DNA of 44,504 nt from Acetatifactor sp. Lineage in GTDB: Bacteria; Bacillota; Clostridia; Lachnospirales; Lachnospiraceae. Shown piece by piece: positions 34,153 to 42,368 of this stretch. A program made the translations under genes and the position numbers. A model generated the notes under the pieces. It ran no database searches. It saw only the letters and a program-made list of their open reading frames with translations, and was not told the origin of the DNA. Each line of letters starts with the position of its first letter. Positions within the stretch are counted from its first letter, which is position 1. Where the stretch lies: contig JAIDME010000217.1 in assembly GCA_029050705.1 (NCBI GenBank), positions 1 through 44,504 on the forward strand, given 5' to 3'.

Positions 34153-34743
34153 TTATGACAATATATTCATAAGTTCCTCAAAATTATCAACCATGTCTCC
34201 TTCATAGGGTACGTTTCTGCTATTAAACAAAATCGTATTCATTCCCACCTTTCCGGCACCCCCCAAATATCCCCTCCTGTCATCTATGTACAAACATTCC
34301 TCTGCTTTCACTGCCAGTTTTTCCATGGTGAGCCGGAAAATGCGCTCATCCGGTTTCCGAATCTTCAGGTCTCCGCTGATGCTGATCACATCAAAATATT
34401 GATTTATATTAAATTTCTCACGCAGATACTTACTCCACCTGCTGGAGTCATTTGACAAAATGGCTAACTTATATTTCTTTTTGACAGCTTTGATAAAATC
34501 CAAAAAGCCATCGTTCAGTTCTATAGTATCCAGATAATCCTTTTCAATTTTTTCCAAATCACCCTGAAATCCCAGCGCCGCCCATATCTCCAAAGAACTC
34601 CATTCTCCCATATCGGCTTTATTCCATGGTTTATATATTTCTTCCGGACTAAGATCAGGAAAAGTCTGCTGAACATATGGAACAAAATCATCTCCTGTTT
34701 GTTTTACTATCACACCATACATGTCCAATATTATAGCTTTCAT
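34153..34743 (-). CDS. HAD superfamily hydrolase
   Basis: A 196-residue phosphatase-type protein. The nucleophile loop is AIILDMYGVIV near the start, where the second Asp of DxD is replaced by Tyr, as in some epoxide-hydrolase/YihX-like HAD members. Motif II is ILSNDSS, motif III Lys lies in KIRKPDERIF, and motif IV is CLYIDDRRGYLGGA. A small helical cap follows motif I. The ATG at 34743 is preferred, since it begins directly before the nucleophile strand and has AAAGGA upstream. A GTG 11 codons earlier is possible. The substrate is unknown. Confidence 0.85.
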   Translation of the reverse strand: MKAIILDMYGVIVKQTGDDFVPYVQQTFPDLSPEEIYKPWNKADMGEWSSLEIWAALGFQGDLEKIEKDYLDTIELNDGFLDFIKAVKKKYKLAILSNDSSRWSKYLREKFNINQYFDVISISGDLKIRKPDERIFRLTMEKLAVKAEECLYIDDRRGYLGGAGKVGMNTILFNSRNVPYEGDMVDNFEELMNILS

Positions 34744-34799
34744 CCCATCTGTTTCCTTTCTGTTATCCTTTGACACTTCAGAGAAATACTCGCCGGTTT

Positions 34800-35077
34800 C
34801 ATCAAATGCTGTTATTCAAATATTTATATATCTTGCCCCTTATGCCGTATTTTTGAATGCAGATGAAACAAATTATGTGGAACCTGACATTTCTGTTATA
34901 TGCGACAAAAGCAAGTTGGATGAACGCGGCTGTAATGGCGCACCGGACTGGATCATTGAGGTTGTTTCCCCCAGCACCGAACGGATGGATTATGGGATAA
35001 AGCTTTTCAAATACCGTTCTGCCGGAGTTCGGGAATATTGGATCGTTAATCCTTTCACACACAGTAAATGTCTATGA
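34800..35077 (+). pseudogene. fragment of a Uma2-family nuclease-fold gene
   Basis: The plus strand reads FLNADETNYVEPDISVICDK, then GAPDWIIEVVSPSTERMDYG and FKYRSAGVREYWIVNP. These are the core motifs of the Uma2 (DUF820, PD-(D/E)xK fold) family, including the E-P-D and I-E-V-x-S-P-S sites. The family N terminus (about 70 residues) is absent. The open frame in front runs antisense through the HAD gene start instead. The end is frameshifted after WIVNPFTH, with a possible continuation YRRGVASASP in another frame. It is a remnant. Confidence 0.75.
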
Positions 35078-35430
35078 CCTTGAACATGATAAAGGCACCC
35101 ACAATCAATCTTTATCGTCGTGGTGTTGCATCCGCATCGCCGCAAATAGTTGATGAGCGACTGCTATTCTATTCATACGACACAATATGCGTAATTTCAT
35201 TTGGTATATTCTTTACTGCTGTCTTCAAAAAAGCGGGAACCAGATTTATCATGAATAACCAATCCCGCTGACCGCAAAGAAAAATCACCACTTGAAGTTT
35301 TAAAACCAATATCCATACTTTTTCTCCTGCATTCTGACAAAGTCTTGAACTGCAAATCTGACTGCCCATGCAAAACACTACATATAGCTTCGCAAATTGG
35401 AAGTTCATCCTTTCATTTACATATATACCT
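35078..35430. other. remnant sequence after the Uma2 fragment
   Basis: About 350 bases. Two open frames of 67 and 93 codons (35068-35271 plus, 35169-35450 minus) have no recognisable family. The minus one overlaps the phosphatase end and lacks a convincing ribosome binding site. I treat this as decayed sequence. Confidence 0.4.
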
Positions 35431-35443
35431 CTATGTAAATGAA
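35412..35443. repeat. perfect 12-base inverted repeat at the phosphatase gene end
   Basis: TTCATTTACATA (35412-35423) and TATGTAAATGAA (35432-35443) with an 8-base spacer. It contains the last codons of the histidine phosphatase gene. There is no T run on either side, so it could be a protein-binding site or an RNA 3'-end structure. Confidence 0.55.
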
Positions 35444-35991
35444 TACTCACAATCTGCTTGTCCCTTCTGATATGTACATTCGATTATTTCGCCGGGACGC
35501 ATTTTTTCAATATATGTCAAACACCGAAAAATCATCCCATGACCAACAAAAATAACCTTGTCATAATCTGCATACTTGTCTGCCACACGTCGTATTCTTT
35601 GTTTCATATGACTAAGAGATTCCCATCTGAATATCTCATCCGGCGGATACTCTCCATTATATTTAGTGAATTCTCTCGCAAGTTCAAAGCTTTCTTCTGA
35701 TGTTTTATATTGATTATTTTGATCCGGTATCCATTCATGTAAATCAATATCAACTTCAACGCGTATCCCTGTCTCTCTTGAAATAATCTGAGCCGTCTGC
35801 AATGCTCTTGTATACGGAGAAGATACAATAATTTCCGCGCTTTTAAGACGAATATCTTTAGCTGTTATTTCGACCTGTTCTTTTCCTTTTTCAGATAAAG
35901 GTGCAAAATCTCTCCCAAATCCCCAAAATCCGTTTTCAAGCATATGGTCATAAACCGGCTCTCCATGCCTTATAAGATAAAATACTGCCAT
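35431..35991 (-). CDS. histidine phosphatase family protein
   Basis: A 186-residue phosphoglycerate-mutase-type phosphatase. The phospho-accepting His9 lies in the RHGE motif at residues 8-11 (FYLIRHGEP). A second Arg is in SSPYTRALQTAQII, and the second catalytic His is in VGHGMIFRCL. Such proteins remove phosphate from small metabolites or nucleotides, and the substrate cannot be read. GGAGGTGA stands before the ATG. The gene end is inside a perfect inverted repeat. Confidence 0.9.
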   Translation of the reverse strand: MAVFYLIRHGEPVYDHMLENGFWGFGRDFAPLSEKGKEQVEITAKDIRLKSAEIIVSSPYTRALQTAQIISRETGIRVEVDIDLHEWIPDQNNQYKTSEESFELAREFTKYNGEYPPDEIFRWESLSHMKQRIRRVADKYADYDKVIFVGHGMIFRCLTYIEKMRPGEIIECTYQKGQADCEYSFT

Positions 35992-36197
35992 GATTTCACC
36001 TCCAAAAGCGTCACAGTAAAAATCTGTGACAAATCATCTTAGAATCGTCTCATAGATTTACATAAAGATGTGCCATGTGCTGCTGTCAAATCTTGCGTTT
36101 ACAAAGTCACTCTTCTCTAACAATGCTTTATATTTGGACTAAACATAGATTTTAAGCAACTGGCAGATAACTGTCTGTTATACTTCATGACTATCAC

Positions 36198-36869
36198 CTA
36201 TACATACTGTAAAATATCAAGAGGTTCTTCCGCTGTTAAAAAACCTTCCATACTGTCACGTTTATGCGGAAATTGATTGGTATACCACTTGGCTTGAATC
36301 GCCTTCATTCCGGCCATTTGGGCACCTTCAAGCTCATTACTGAGCCCATCTCCTATAAAAATACACTCGTCCGCAGTAACGCCCAAAAGATCGGCACCCG
36401 CTTTATAGATACGAATATCCGGTTTTTGCATTTTTACCTCATAAGATAGTACTACCTGATCAAAATACTTATATAGCTTGCTTTGTCTGATAACTTTTAC
36501 TTCTTCAGAAGAACAATTGCTTATTATAGCCAACCGCAGACCCATTGTTTTTAGATGATCCAATAAATGATATACATCCGGATTAACGTATTCAAAACAT
36601 AGTGATTTCGTACTTATCCTTTTATCAATAATTCCGGACAGCGTCAGATCATCAATCTGCTTACTGCATTTTTCACATACATATCGTATTGAGTCCGCAA
36701 AGCATATTTCACCTGAATTTCTGTCTTTTTGCTTTTCATTCCAATATACATCGAATATTTCTCTTTCTATGCCCAAATCAGAACACATTTCATTTTTTGT
36801 ATATTTTTTATGCCCCCATTCAGTGATCAGGGTTTCAAACAAATCAAAGATGACAGCTTTATATTTCAT
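36198..36869 (-). CDS. HAD superfamily hydrolase
   Basis: A 223-residue HAD phosphatase with all four motifs: KAVIFDLFETL (nucleophile Asp, second Asp replaced by Phe as in the haloacid dehalogenase branch), IISNCSSEE, VKMQKPDIRIY (Lys), and CIFIGDGLSNELEGA (metal acids). A helical cap lies between about residues 15 and 85. The ATG at 36869 has GAGGA seven bases upstream. A frame from 36902 lacks one. It begins 43 bases after the APH-like gene, in the same direction, so the two may be cotranscribed. Confidence 0.88.
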   Translation of the reverse strand: MKYKAVIFDLFETLITEWGHKKYTKNEMCSDLGIEREIFDVYWNEKQKDRNSGEICFADSIRYVCEKCSKQIDDLTLSGIIDKRISTKSLCFEYVNPDVYHLLDHLKTMGLRLAIISNCSSEEVKVIRQSKLYKYFDQVVLSYEVKMQKPDIRIYKAGADLLGVTADECIFIGDGLSNELEGAQMAGMKAIQAKWYTNQFPHKRDSMEGFLTAEEPLDILQYV

Positions 36870-36912
36870 GAATGAATCCTCTTTATCATGATGTCTTCTC
36901 ATCTTTTAATCT

Positions 36913-37740
36913 TCAACAAAATCCCTCATGACTGACCAGGGAATCCGCCAGTTCCAGCTCCTGCCTGTTCATTTCTTCACCGTCCTCCAGGCACCAGATA
37001 TTTTCCAGAACGGTTTCCATGTAAAAAAGCTTCCTGATATCTGCCGCCGGATACCCCGACTGCTCGCCAAGCAGTCGGATAACCTCCTCAATGTGCTGCC
37101 TGTCCGGACACACATGAGCAGTATCCGGTTCATTTACTATAAATCTCGGCAGATCCATAATGGCAGGGCCGACAACACCCTTAGGATCAATCATGGCATA
37201 GCTTCCGTCTGTTCTCAGCAGCAGATTATCATGATGCAGATCACCGTGAAGAAGTACCCTGTCCGGATATTTTTCAAACATTTCCGAACAAAATAAGTGC
37301 GCGCGGGAAGCCATATCCTCCTCCACCTGATGACTCACACAATATTCACAGATCTGTTCCAGCCAGTTCAGATAAGTTGTGCCGGAGTCCGCGGGCATAT
37401 GTATCTCCCGGAATACCTGTAAAAACGCCCGAATCCTTTTTTCCAGAGACGTTTCCCGGCGCAGTACCGTCCCTGGGAAAATACGTTCCTCCAAAAGGAG
37501 TCCGGCGCTTTCGTCAAACGCATATACCTTACAGCTATAATGCCCCGACAGCCGCGCCAGCATCTGATACTCGGATTCCAGTTGCGATTTATGCTGATTG
37601 ATCTTCAGGATAACAGGCCCGAAATTCTTTGACTCGGCAGAGAAAACACCATTTGCCGGATGCTCATAGATTACTTCAAGATGATCCAATTCCCATTTTT
37701 TTATTGCATAATTTATTTTGTCCTTCATATCAGGTTCCAT
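36913..37740 (-). CDS. APH(6)/streptomycin-kinase-like phosphotransferase
   Basis: A 275-residue protein of the aminoglycoside phosphotransferase superfamily. The catalytic loop is HGDLHHDN at 165-172 and the metal Asp is in IDPKG at 184-188. The IDPKGVVG form is that of the APH(6)/hydroxyurea-kinase branch. The N-terminal ATP lobe has PVILKIN with the Lys. Acquired streptomycin 6-kinases are in this branch, but most chromosomal relatives phosphorylate unknown small molecules, so resistance is only a possibility. AGGAGG lies 11 bases before the ATG. A second ATG four codons in is an alternative. Confidence 0.82.
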   Translation of the reverse strand: MEPDMKDKINYAIKKWELDHLEVIYEHPANGVFSAESKNFGPVILKINQHKSQLESEYQMLARLSGHYSCKVYAFDESAGLLLEERIFPGTVLRRETSLEKRIRAFLQVFREIHMPADSGTTYLNWLEQICEYCVSHQVEEDMASRAHLFCSEMFEKYPDRVLLHGDLHHDNLLLRTDGSYAMIDPKGVVGPAIMDLPRFIVNEPDTAHVCPDRQHIEEVIRLLGEQSGYPAADIRKLFYMETVLENIWCLEDGEEMNRQELELADSLVSHEGFC

Positions 37741-37816
37741 TTATATTGCCACCTCCTGACCCATGCATTTCATAGCCTTTCAATTCCCGCATTGAGCGAC
37801 GGATTGTATATCTGCC

Positions 37817-38383
37817 CTAACTAAAATAATCTTCAGCCAGTATTGCATATATTACTTTGTCAAATATTCCGTTATTACATTTACCTCCTTGCCGCAGTGT
37901 CCCTTCCCACTTCATACCGGCCTTTTCCTGCATTTTCCCTGAAGCAGGATTTTCATTCGCATGCCATGCATATACTCGATTCATTCCTACTTCTTTAAAG
38001 AAAAATTCAATAACCTTTTTTGTCGCTTCTGTCATAAGACCTTGATTCCACCAATTTTTCCCAATCTCACATGCTAATTCCACCTGACGCAGTTCATCAT
38101 CCGGATGCATTCCAAAATAGCGTCCGATAACTTCACCAGTCTCCTTTAGTTGAATTGCCCAACTATAACGATCCATTTTTTCATATGCATTTAGCCAATT
38201 ATGCGTAAACATATTTGCATTTGTCAACACATCTGCAATACAGTTCATGGGCGCATAATTTGTCCATTTCCAAACATCCTTATCATTCCAGCAATTGTAA
38301 TAAATCTGTTCAAGGTCTTCTTTTTGAAAGCGTCGTAATATCAGGCGTGGTGTTTCGAGATAAACCGTCCCTTTGTGTGTCAT
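37817..38383 (-). CDS. GNAT family N-acetyltransferase (RimJ/RimL-like)
   Basis: A 188-residue acetyltransferase. It begins THKGTVYLETPRLILRRFQ, the classical start of the RimJ/RimL branch. The acetyl-CoA region is VELACEIGKNWWNQGLMTEATK, and the closing part is NENPASGKMQEKAGMKWEG. The targets could be protein N termini, small amines or antibiotics. The ATG at 38383 is preferred because GGAGG stands 11 bases upstream within the end of the HD gene. A GTG four codons earlier sits too close to it. The 9-base distance from the upstream stop implies coupling. Confidence 0.88.
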   Translation of the reverse strand: MTHKGTVYLETPRLILRRFQKEDLEQIYYNCWNDKDVWKWTNYAPMNCIADVLTNANMFTHNWLNAYEKMDRYSWAIQLKETGEVIGRYFGMHPDDELRQVELACEIGKNWWNQGLMTEATKKVIEFFFKEVGMNRVYAWHANENPASGKMQEKAGMKWEGTLRQGGKCNNGIFDKVIYAILAEDYFS

Positions 38384-38391
38384 TGCTCCAA

Positions 38392-39003
38392 TCACCTCCG
38401 AGTATTCAGCTGTTCATACGCTGCAATGAAGTTGTCATGGGGACATAGAATCATATTATTGTCAACCATGTATTTCATATATTCATAACATGCCGATTCT
38501 AGTGATATATCAAGCGCAGCATCAACAACATCATAATAAGGGGGTTTTCCCTCTCTGTCCCATGCAAGCTTGTCCGCAATAAAAAGCGACATTTCATATT
38601 TGGAAGCGTCTTTCTTTAATGTAGTATGACATTCTATAGCCGATAATATATCTTCGTCAATTATATTAAAATATTCAGCGGCACATATTTTAGATATGCG
38701 CTGATGAAGCAAAAAAGGATATTTTTTCTCCGCTTCGCATATGTCAAAATTATTTTCATATGCATACTTAAACATATCCGCCGGCTTGATTATTGCACTT
38801 ATATCATGCAAAAGTCCTCCGATAACACACTTATCCCGGTCTAAACCATATCTTTCCGAGATAAATACATTTCTTTCTGCCACATTTGATACATGAATAT
38901 AAGTATTATATTTACCGTTAATCGAAAGAATGCTTTTTACATCTGTCTGAATATCTCCGCTAAGCGTTTCTGTTTTGATATAGGCGAAATTATCAAATAT
39001 CAT
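38392..39003 (-). CDS. HD domain hydrolase (YqeK-like)
   Basis: A 203-residue metal-dependent phosphohydrolase. The HD pair is His66-Asp67 in GGLLHDIS. A first His37 lies in TYIHVSNVAER, a His in ECHTTL, and an Asp in FIADKLAW. This set and spacing match YqeK-type HD enzymes, which split diadenosine tetraphosphate. The visible pattern supports the fold more firmly than the substrate. GGAGAGG precedes the ATG. The next gene (GNAT) starts just at its end. Confidence 0.8.
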   Translation of the reverse strand: MIFDNFAYIKTETLSGDIQTDVKSILSINGKYNTYIHVSNVAERNVFISERYGLDRDKCVIGGLLHDISAIIKPADMFKYAYENNFDICEAEKKYPFLLHQRISKICAAEYFNIIDEDILSAIECHTTLKKDASKYEMSLFIADKLAWDREGKPPYYDVVDAALDISLESACYEYMKYMVDNNMILCPHDNFIAAYEQLNTRR

Positions 39004-39025
39004 TTCAACCTCTCCTCTTCTGATT

Positions 39026-39337
39026 TTACCCTTCCAAAAGTATCGCTGTAGATTTGCTCATGAATCGCTTTTGTATATACAATATGATAACTGTTTTAAT
39101 GCTTCCGAATAAATCCTCTTCGCTTACAACATGACTAATATAACTTAACGGCACATAGTCACTGACGCCATTTCTAACCATTTCAACACAAAGATTTGAC
39201 ATAAGGACTTTTCCTTTACTCCCTGCACCTGATGCACCGTCAGCCAATACGAATGTCGTTTGATCCGGGGATATGTAATATGCATCACCATTTATGCCAC
39301 TCGTTCCTACAATACTGTAACCTTCACATAATGCAAT
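39026..39337 (-). pseudogene. N-terminal fragment resembling a PP2C-type phosphatase
   Basis: The frame reads ALCEGYSIVGTSGINGDAYY, then FVLADGASGAGSKGKVLMSN, then leaves any recognisable pattern and stops at 39026. The DGASGAGxxG and GDAYY stretches resemble the start of PP2C/SpoIIE-like phosphatases. It is far too short for a working domain and has no ATG before the motif. The only in-frame options are an ATT or an internal ATG. It is in the same frame as the lipoprotein gene, directly after that gene's TGA. Confidence 0.4.
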
Positions 39338-39352
39338 TTTCCCACCTGCTAA

Positions 39353-39922
39353 TCAGTAACTCTTTCCGAAGACAATTTCCACGGTAATCTCATTTACCAG
39401 ACCACTTTCTTCGTCAAACTCAAAGAAATATTTATATTTACCATCATCATAGCGCAGAGTGCCCCAGTCGGTCTCTATGCCAAGCTTGTAGTCGGCCATG
39501 GCCTCTTTGACTCCGGCAGAATCCAACGTGGAGAAATCAATGCCATTAACCAACGCATGAGTGTCCTCCATGGAAAAGGTCAGTTTTGAAATAGGACAAA
39601 GAGACAGCATTTTGGACTCCCTGCCGGGATTATATACCATTACTGTAATACACGGGTGGTCATCCTTGTATATATGGATCAGATCATCGCAATAAGAATT
39701 TGCATCCAAATCTCCATAGGGAATCGCGCCCACGGCGCCGGCTTTGTAGAGCCGTTCCTCATAACCATCATCGGTTTTAGTCAGTGTATACATGTAAGAT
39801 TCTCCAATAATGAGATCTGTGCCGTTAACCGTTACCACCGGAGCAACTCCGCTGCCGCCGCAGCTCGTCAGGAACACAACCAGCAGAAGTAGAGTGCCTA
39901 TAATAGATAGTTTTGCTTTCAT
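39353..39922 (-). CDS. small lipoprotein of unknown function
   Basis: A 189-residue exported lipoprotein. The N terminus has two Lys, a hydrophobic stretch and the lipobox LTSC (18-21), so Cys21 would be lipidated. The mature part is acidic, with VTVNGTDLIIGESYMYTLTK and an alternating strand pattern. No known domain was recognised. The start at 39922 has AAGGAA upstream and gives a clean signal peptide. A longer frame from 40072 would bury it. The neighbouring phosphatase fragment follows in the same frame. Confidence 0.8.
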   Translation of the reverse strand: MKAKLSIIGTLLLLVVFLTSCGGSGVAPVVTVNGTDLIIGESYMYTLTKTDDGYEERLYKAGAVGAIPYGDLDANSYCDDLIHIYKDDHPCITVMVYNPGRESKMLSLCPISKLTFSMEDTHALVNGIDFSTLDSAGVKEAMADYKLGIETDWGTLRYDDGKYKYFFEFDEESGLVNEITVEIVFGKSY

Positions 39923-40060
39923 ATCGTTTCCTTTCTTTTTGTATTTATTATATGTTTTCCATTCGCATACACTATACACTATTTTGGGAGAAACCGCAAT
40001 TCCCCAATACATTTGAGTTTCCCCATTTTTTCCAGGGATTAATTTTATTTTATAAAAGAA

Positions 40061-40177
40061 ATGGAAAAACACAAAACCTTTGTTATAATTAAATCACCAC
40101 AATCAACCAATGCAATTGAGACGGAAACTTTAGTTAAAGCATTTGCAAATATATCGCAAGCATTATTATTAAAATAA
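40061..40177 (+). CDS. possible 38-residue small protein
   Basis: An ATG-initiated frame, MEKHKTFVIIKSPQSTNAIE followed by 18 more residues ending in SQALLLK, closes at TAA 40175-40177, 28 bases before the methyltransferase. It is AT-rich like its neighbour. The upstream purine tract is weak. It may be a real small protein, the tail of a lost mobile-element gene, or chance. Confidence 0.3.
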   Translation: MEKHKTFVIIKSPQSTNAIETETLVKAFANISQALLLK

Positions 40178-40205
40178 TTTATATATATGAAAGGATGGAA
40201 TTGTA

Positions 40206-40967
40206 ATGAGTATAATTGATGTTAACAGGGATTCATGGAATAAACAAGCAGATCGATATCAAGAAAATGCGACGTTTTCTTTTGATGAGGTTGACTATGG
40301 TAATAGTTCTTGTCCAAAAGAAAAAGATCTAAAATTAATTGGTGATGTAAAGGGGAAAAAGATACTTGAATTAGGCTGCGGAGGTGCAAATTGTGGTATA
40401 GCGCTTGCGAAGCAAGGCGCAAAAATGACTTGCTTAGACCTATCATCAGAGCAAATTAAGTGTGCACAAAATTATGCTAAGAGAGAAAATGTGGACATAC
40501 GATTTATAACGTCTGCTATCGAAGAGACGAGTAACTTTGAATCAAAAGAATTCGATAAAGTAATATCTATTTGTGCATTTATGTATGTCAAAGATATTGA
40601 TAAGGTATTTCAAGAAGTAAATCGAATGTTAAAATTAGGTGGAACATTTGTATTTAGCTTAAATGACCCGATTTTTTATTCGGTAGCTTTCGGATCCATT
40701 TGGAAGGAAGATGGAATTAGTGATAATTATTTTTATAGTGGAGAAGAAAGATGGAAGTGGTTAGATAGTGATGATTTTGATTTTATTACGTATCGAAGAC
40801 CCATTTATGAATATATTAATTTTTTAGTAGATGCAGGATTTAGTCTTGAACGGTTTTATGAATTTGGATCAGCGAAGCAAAATGCCTCAGAAGAGGAAAT
40901 AGCACTTTATAAAAAGTATCCATCTCTAATGGTATTTAAAGCAAATAAGGTACGAGAATGCAATTAG
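40206..40967 (+). CDS. class I SAM-dependent methyltransferase, AT-rich
   Basis: A 253-residue methyltransferase. Motif I is ILELGCGGANCGIAL (53-67), the post-I Asp is in TCLDLSSE, motif II is near KVISICAFMYV, and motif III is LKLGGTFVFSLN. The end, with Phe/Tyr/Trp-rich segments, probably sets the acceptor, which is unknown. Codons are strikingly AT-rich (AAA, ATT, GAT, TTT dominate) compared with the GC-balanced genes around it, a sign of transfer. AAAGGATGG precedes the ATG. It lies next to an integrase remnant and tRNA-Pro. Confidence 0.88.
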   Translation: MSIIDVNRDSWNKQADRYQENATFSFDEVDYGNSSCPKEKDLKLIGDVKGKKILELGCGGANCGIALAKQGAKMTCLDLSSEQIKCAQNYAKRENVDIRFITSAIEETSNFESKEFDKVISICAFMYVKDIDKVFQEVNRMLKLGGTFVFSLNDPIFYSVAFGSIWKEDGISDNYFYSGEERWKWLDSDDFDFITYRRPIYEYINFLVDAGFSLERFYEFGSAKQNASEEEIALYKKYPSLMVFKANKVRECN

Positions 40968-40988
40968 ACTATAAGCGGCTTTATAACG

Positions 40989-41606
40989 ACTGTTTTAGGA
41001 CGTTTTAGACCTAACCTTAAAATTAGTACCACTCTGCCGCAAAAGGTCAAGAATGAGCCGTATATACCTTCCCGGAAGGATGTAAAGAGGATACTTGAGG
41101 AAATAAAAGATTCTCCGTTCGAGATTCCCATTACTCTGGCCTGCTACGGAATGCGGCGTTCTGAAATTTGTGCCCTGTAGCCTGAGGACATAGACGGTGA
41201 TATTGTGCACATATCAAAAAGTATGGTACAAGACGCACAAAAGAAGTGGGTAGTCAAAACTACAAAGACGACGGAAAGCACCCGGGAAATCATCATCCCC
41301 GCGGAACTGGCGGAGAAAATAAGAGCACAGGGCTACATTTACAAAGGACATCCAAATTCTATCACGAAGCATCTTAAGCGCGTGGAGGATGCACTGGATA
41401 TACCACGCTTCCCTCTCCACAAGTTCCGACACTATTTTGCCAGTCAGATGTCCGCTCTTGGGGTGCCGGATGCAGATATACTCAAAATGGGAGGCTGGGA
41501 GACGGATCATGTGATGAAATCCGTATACCGACATTCTATGTTGGAAAAGGAAGAACAGGCCAAGAGGGAGGCAGCTGAAAAGTTTCGAAGCACCCTTTTT
41601 TCTTAG
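40989..41606 (+). pseudogene. tyrosine recombinase (integrase) remnant
   Basis: Catalytic-domain remains of a phage/ICE-type integrase. It reads EPYIPSRKDVKRILEEIK, then ACYGMRRSEICAL (first Arg box), then a TAG at 41178-41180. The same frame continues with PEDIDGDIVHISKSMVQ, HKFRHYFASQM (H-x-x-R box), KMGGWETDHVM and VYRHSM (Tyr nucleophile). The N-terminal arm and core-binding domains are missing. The frame upstream joins directly to the methyltransferase stop. Its end lies 134 bases from the 3' end of tRNA-Pro, the usual seat of such elements. Confidence 0.85.
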
Positions 41607-41680
41607 ACTATTTCATGACAAAAAATTCATAAATCTATGCTTTAACATATTAAAACAGAGCTTTATAAATAGCCGACGAA

Positions 41681-41733
41681 AAAGCCGCAAATCCTTGATT
41701 TCACTAAACAAATCATGGATTTGCGGCTTTCAT
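41681..41733. terminator. terminator of tRNA-Pro
   Basis: A 14-base perfect stem, AAAGCCGCAAATCC (41681-41694) and GGATTTGCGGCTTT (41717-41730), with an inner TGATTT/AAATCA pair. On the minus strand it follows tRNA-Pro and ends in TTTTT. It would also stop transcription from the integrase remnant. Confidence 0.85.
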
Positions 41734-41740
41734 TAAGTAG

Positions 41741-41815
41741 TCGGGGTGACAGGATTCGAACCTGCGACCTCCTGGTCCCAAACCAGGCGCTCTAGCCAAA
41801 CTGAGCCACACCCCG
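41741..41815 (-). tRNA. tRNA-Pro (UGG)
   Basis: A 75-base cloverleaf. Acceptor arms CGGGGTG/CACCCCG with discriminator A. The anticodon stem-loop CCTGG-TTTGGGA-CCAGG gives TGG, and the T loop is TTCGAAT. No CCA is encoded. It has its own promoter in the end of the metallophosphoesterase gene and a terminator. Confidence 0.96.
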
Positions 41816-41845
41816 AAGACAAAACAGTGAAACACTGTGTTGTTC

Positions 41846-41875
41846 ATTATATCCCATTTTATCGAACACTGTCAA
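41846..41875 (-). promoter_or_regulatory. promoter of tRNA-Pro
   Basis: Minus strand TTGACA (41875-41870), 18 bases, TATAAT (41851-41846). The -35 overlaps the last codons of the metallophosphoesterase gene. Confidence 0.8.
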
Positions 41876-42347
41876 GGTATTCGATGCTAAAATGAAGCTT
41901 GTTCTCTTTGTCCAGTTCCATGATTATGTACGATGGTTTGTGCCCTTCCTGTCTGGGATAAGACAGACTGCCCGGATTTATAGCCGTAACATTTTTATCC
42001 TTATCCACTACCGGTCTGTGGGTATGGCCGTACATCACAATGTCTGCCTCTCTGGCCACCGCTTCCCGCTTCAGCACTTCATTTCCCATAGACACATAAT
42101 AATTGTGCCCGTGCACAACCCACACCTTGTAGGGCCCAATGTCCAGCATCAGTTCCCTGGGCAGATCCGAGAAGAAGTCGTTGTTCCCCAGAACAATCTG
42201 CACCGGACAGTCAGCCGCCTGAGTCAGGGCATACTCGCTGCCCTCCGCATCCCCGCAGTGAATCACCATGTCAGGCTTCTGCTTCTTCAGCACCCGGAAG
42301 TAATTGTCATTCATCTTGTGTGTGTCACTGACAATCAGTATTTTCAT
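41859..42347 (-). CDS. YfcE/MJ0936-type metallophosphoesterase
   Basis: A 162-residue phosphodiesterase. All metal-binding blocks of the family are present: SDTH (7-10), HCGDAEG, GNND, VVHGHNYY and YGHTHRP. Members cleave phosphodiesters, and the natural substrate is usually unknown. The start is 21 bases after rdgB, so it is the last gene of the rlmL-like/amidase-like/rdgB unit. A tRNA-Pro promoter lies within its end. Confidence 0.93.
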   Translation of the reverse strand: MKILIVSDTHKMNDNYFRVLKKQKPDMVIHCGDAEGSEYALTQAADCPVQIVLGNNDFFSDLPRELMLDIGPYKVWVVHGHNYYVSMGNEVLKREAVAREADIVMYGHTHRPVVDKDKNVTAINPGSLSYPRQEGHKPSYIIMELDKENKLHFSIEYLDSVR

Positions 42348-42368
42348 TCTTTTTCCAATCCTCTTTCA

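Noticed and set aside
34721-35077. An intact Uma2 gene starting at 34721
   Set aside because: The first ~25 codons are antisense to the HAD gene start, the family N terminus is missing and the end is frameshifted.
35169-35450. 93-codon minus-strand frame
   Set aside because: Overlaps the phosphatase end, no ribosome binding site, odd Cys-rich composition and no family resemblance.
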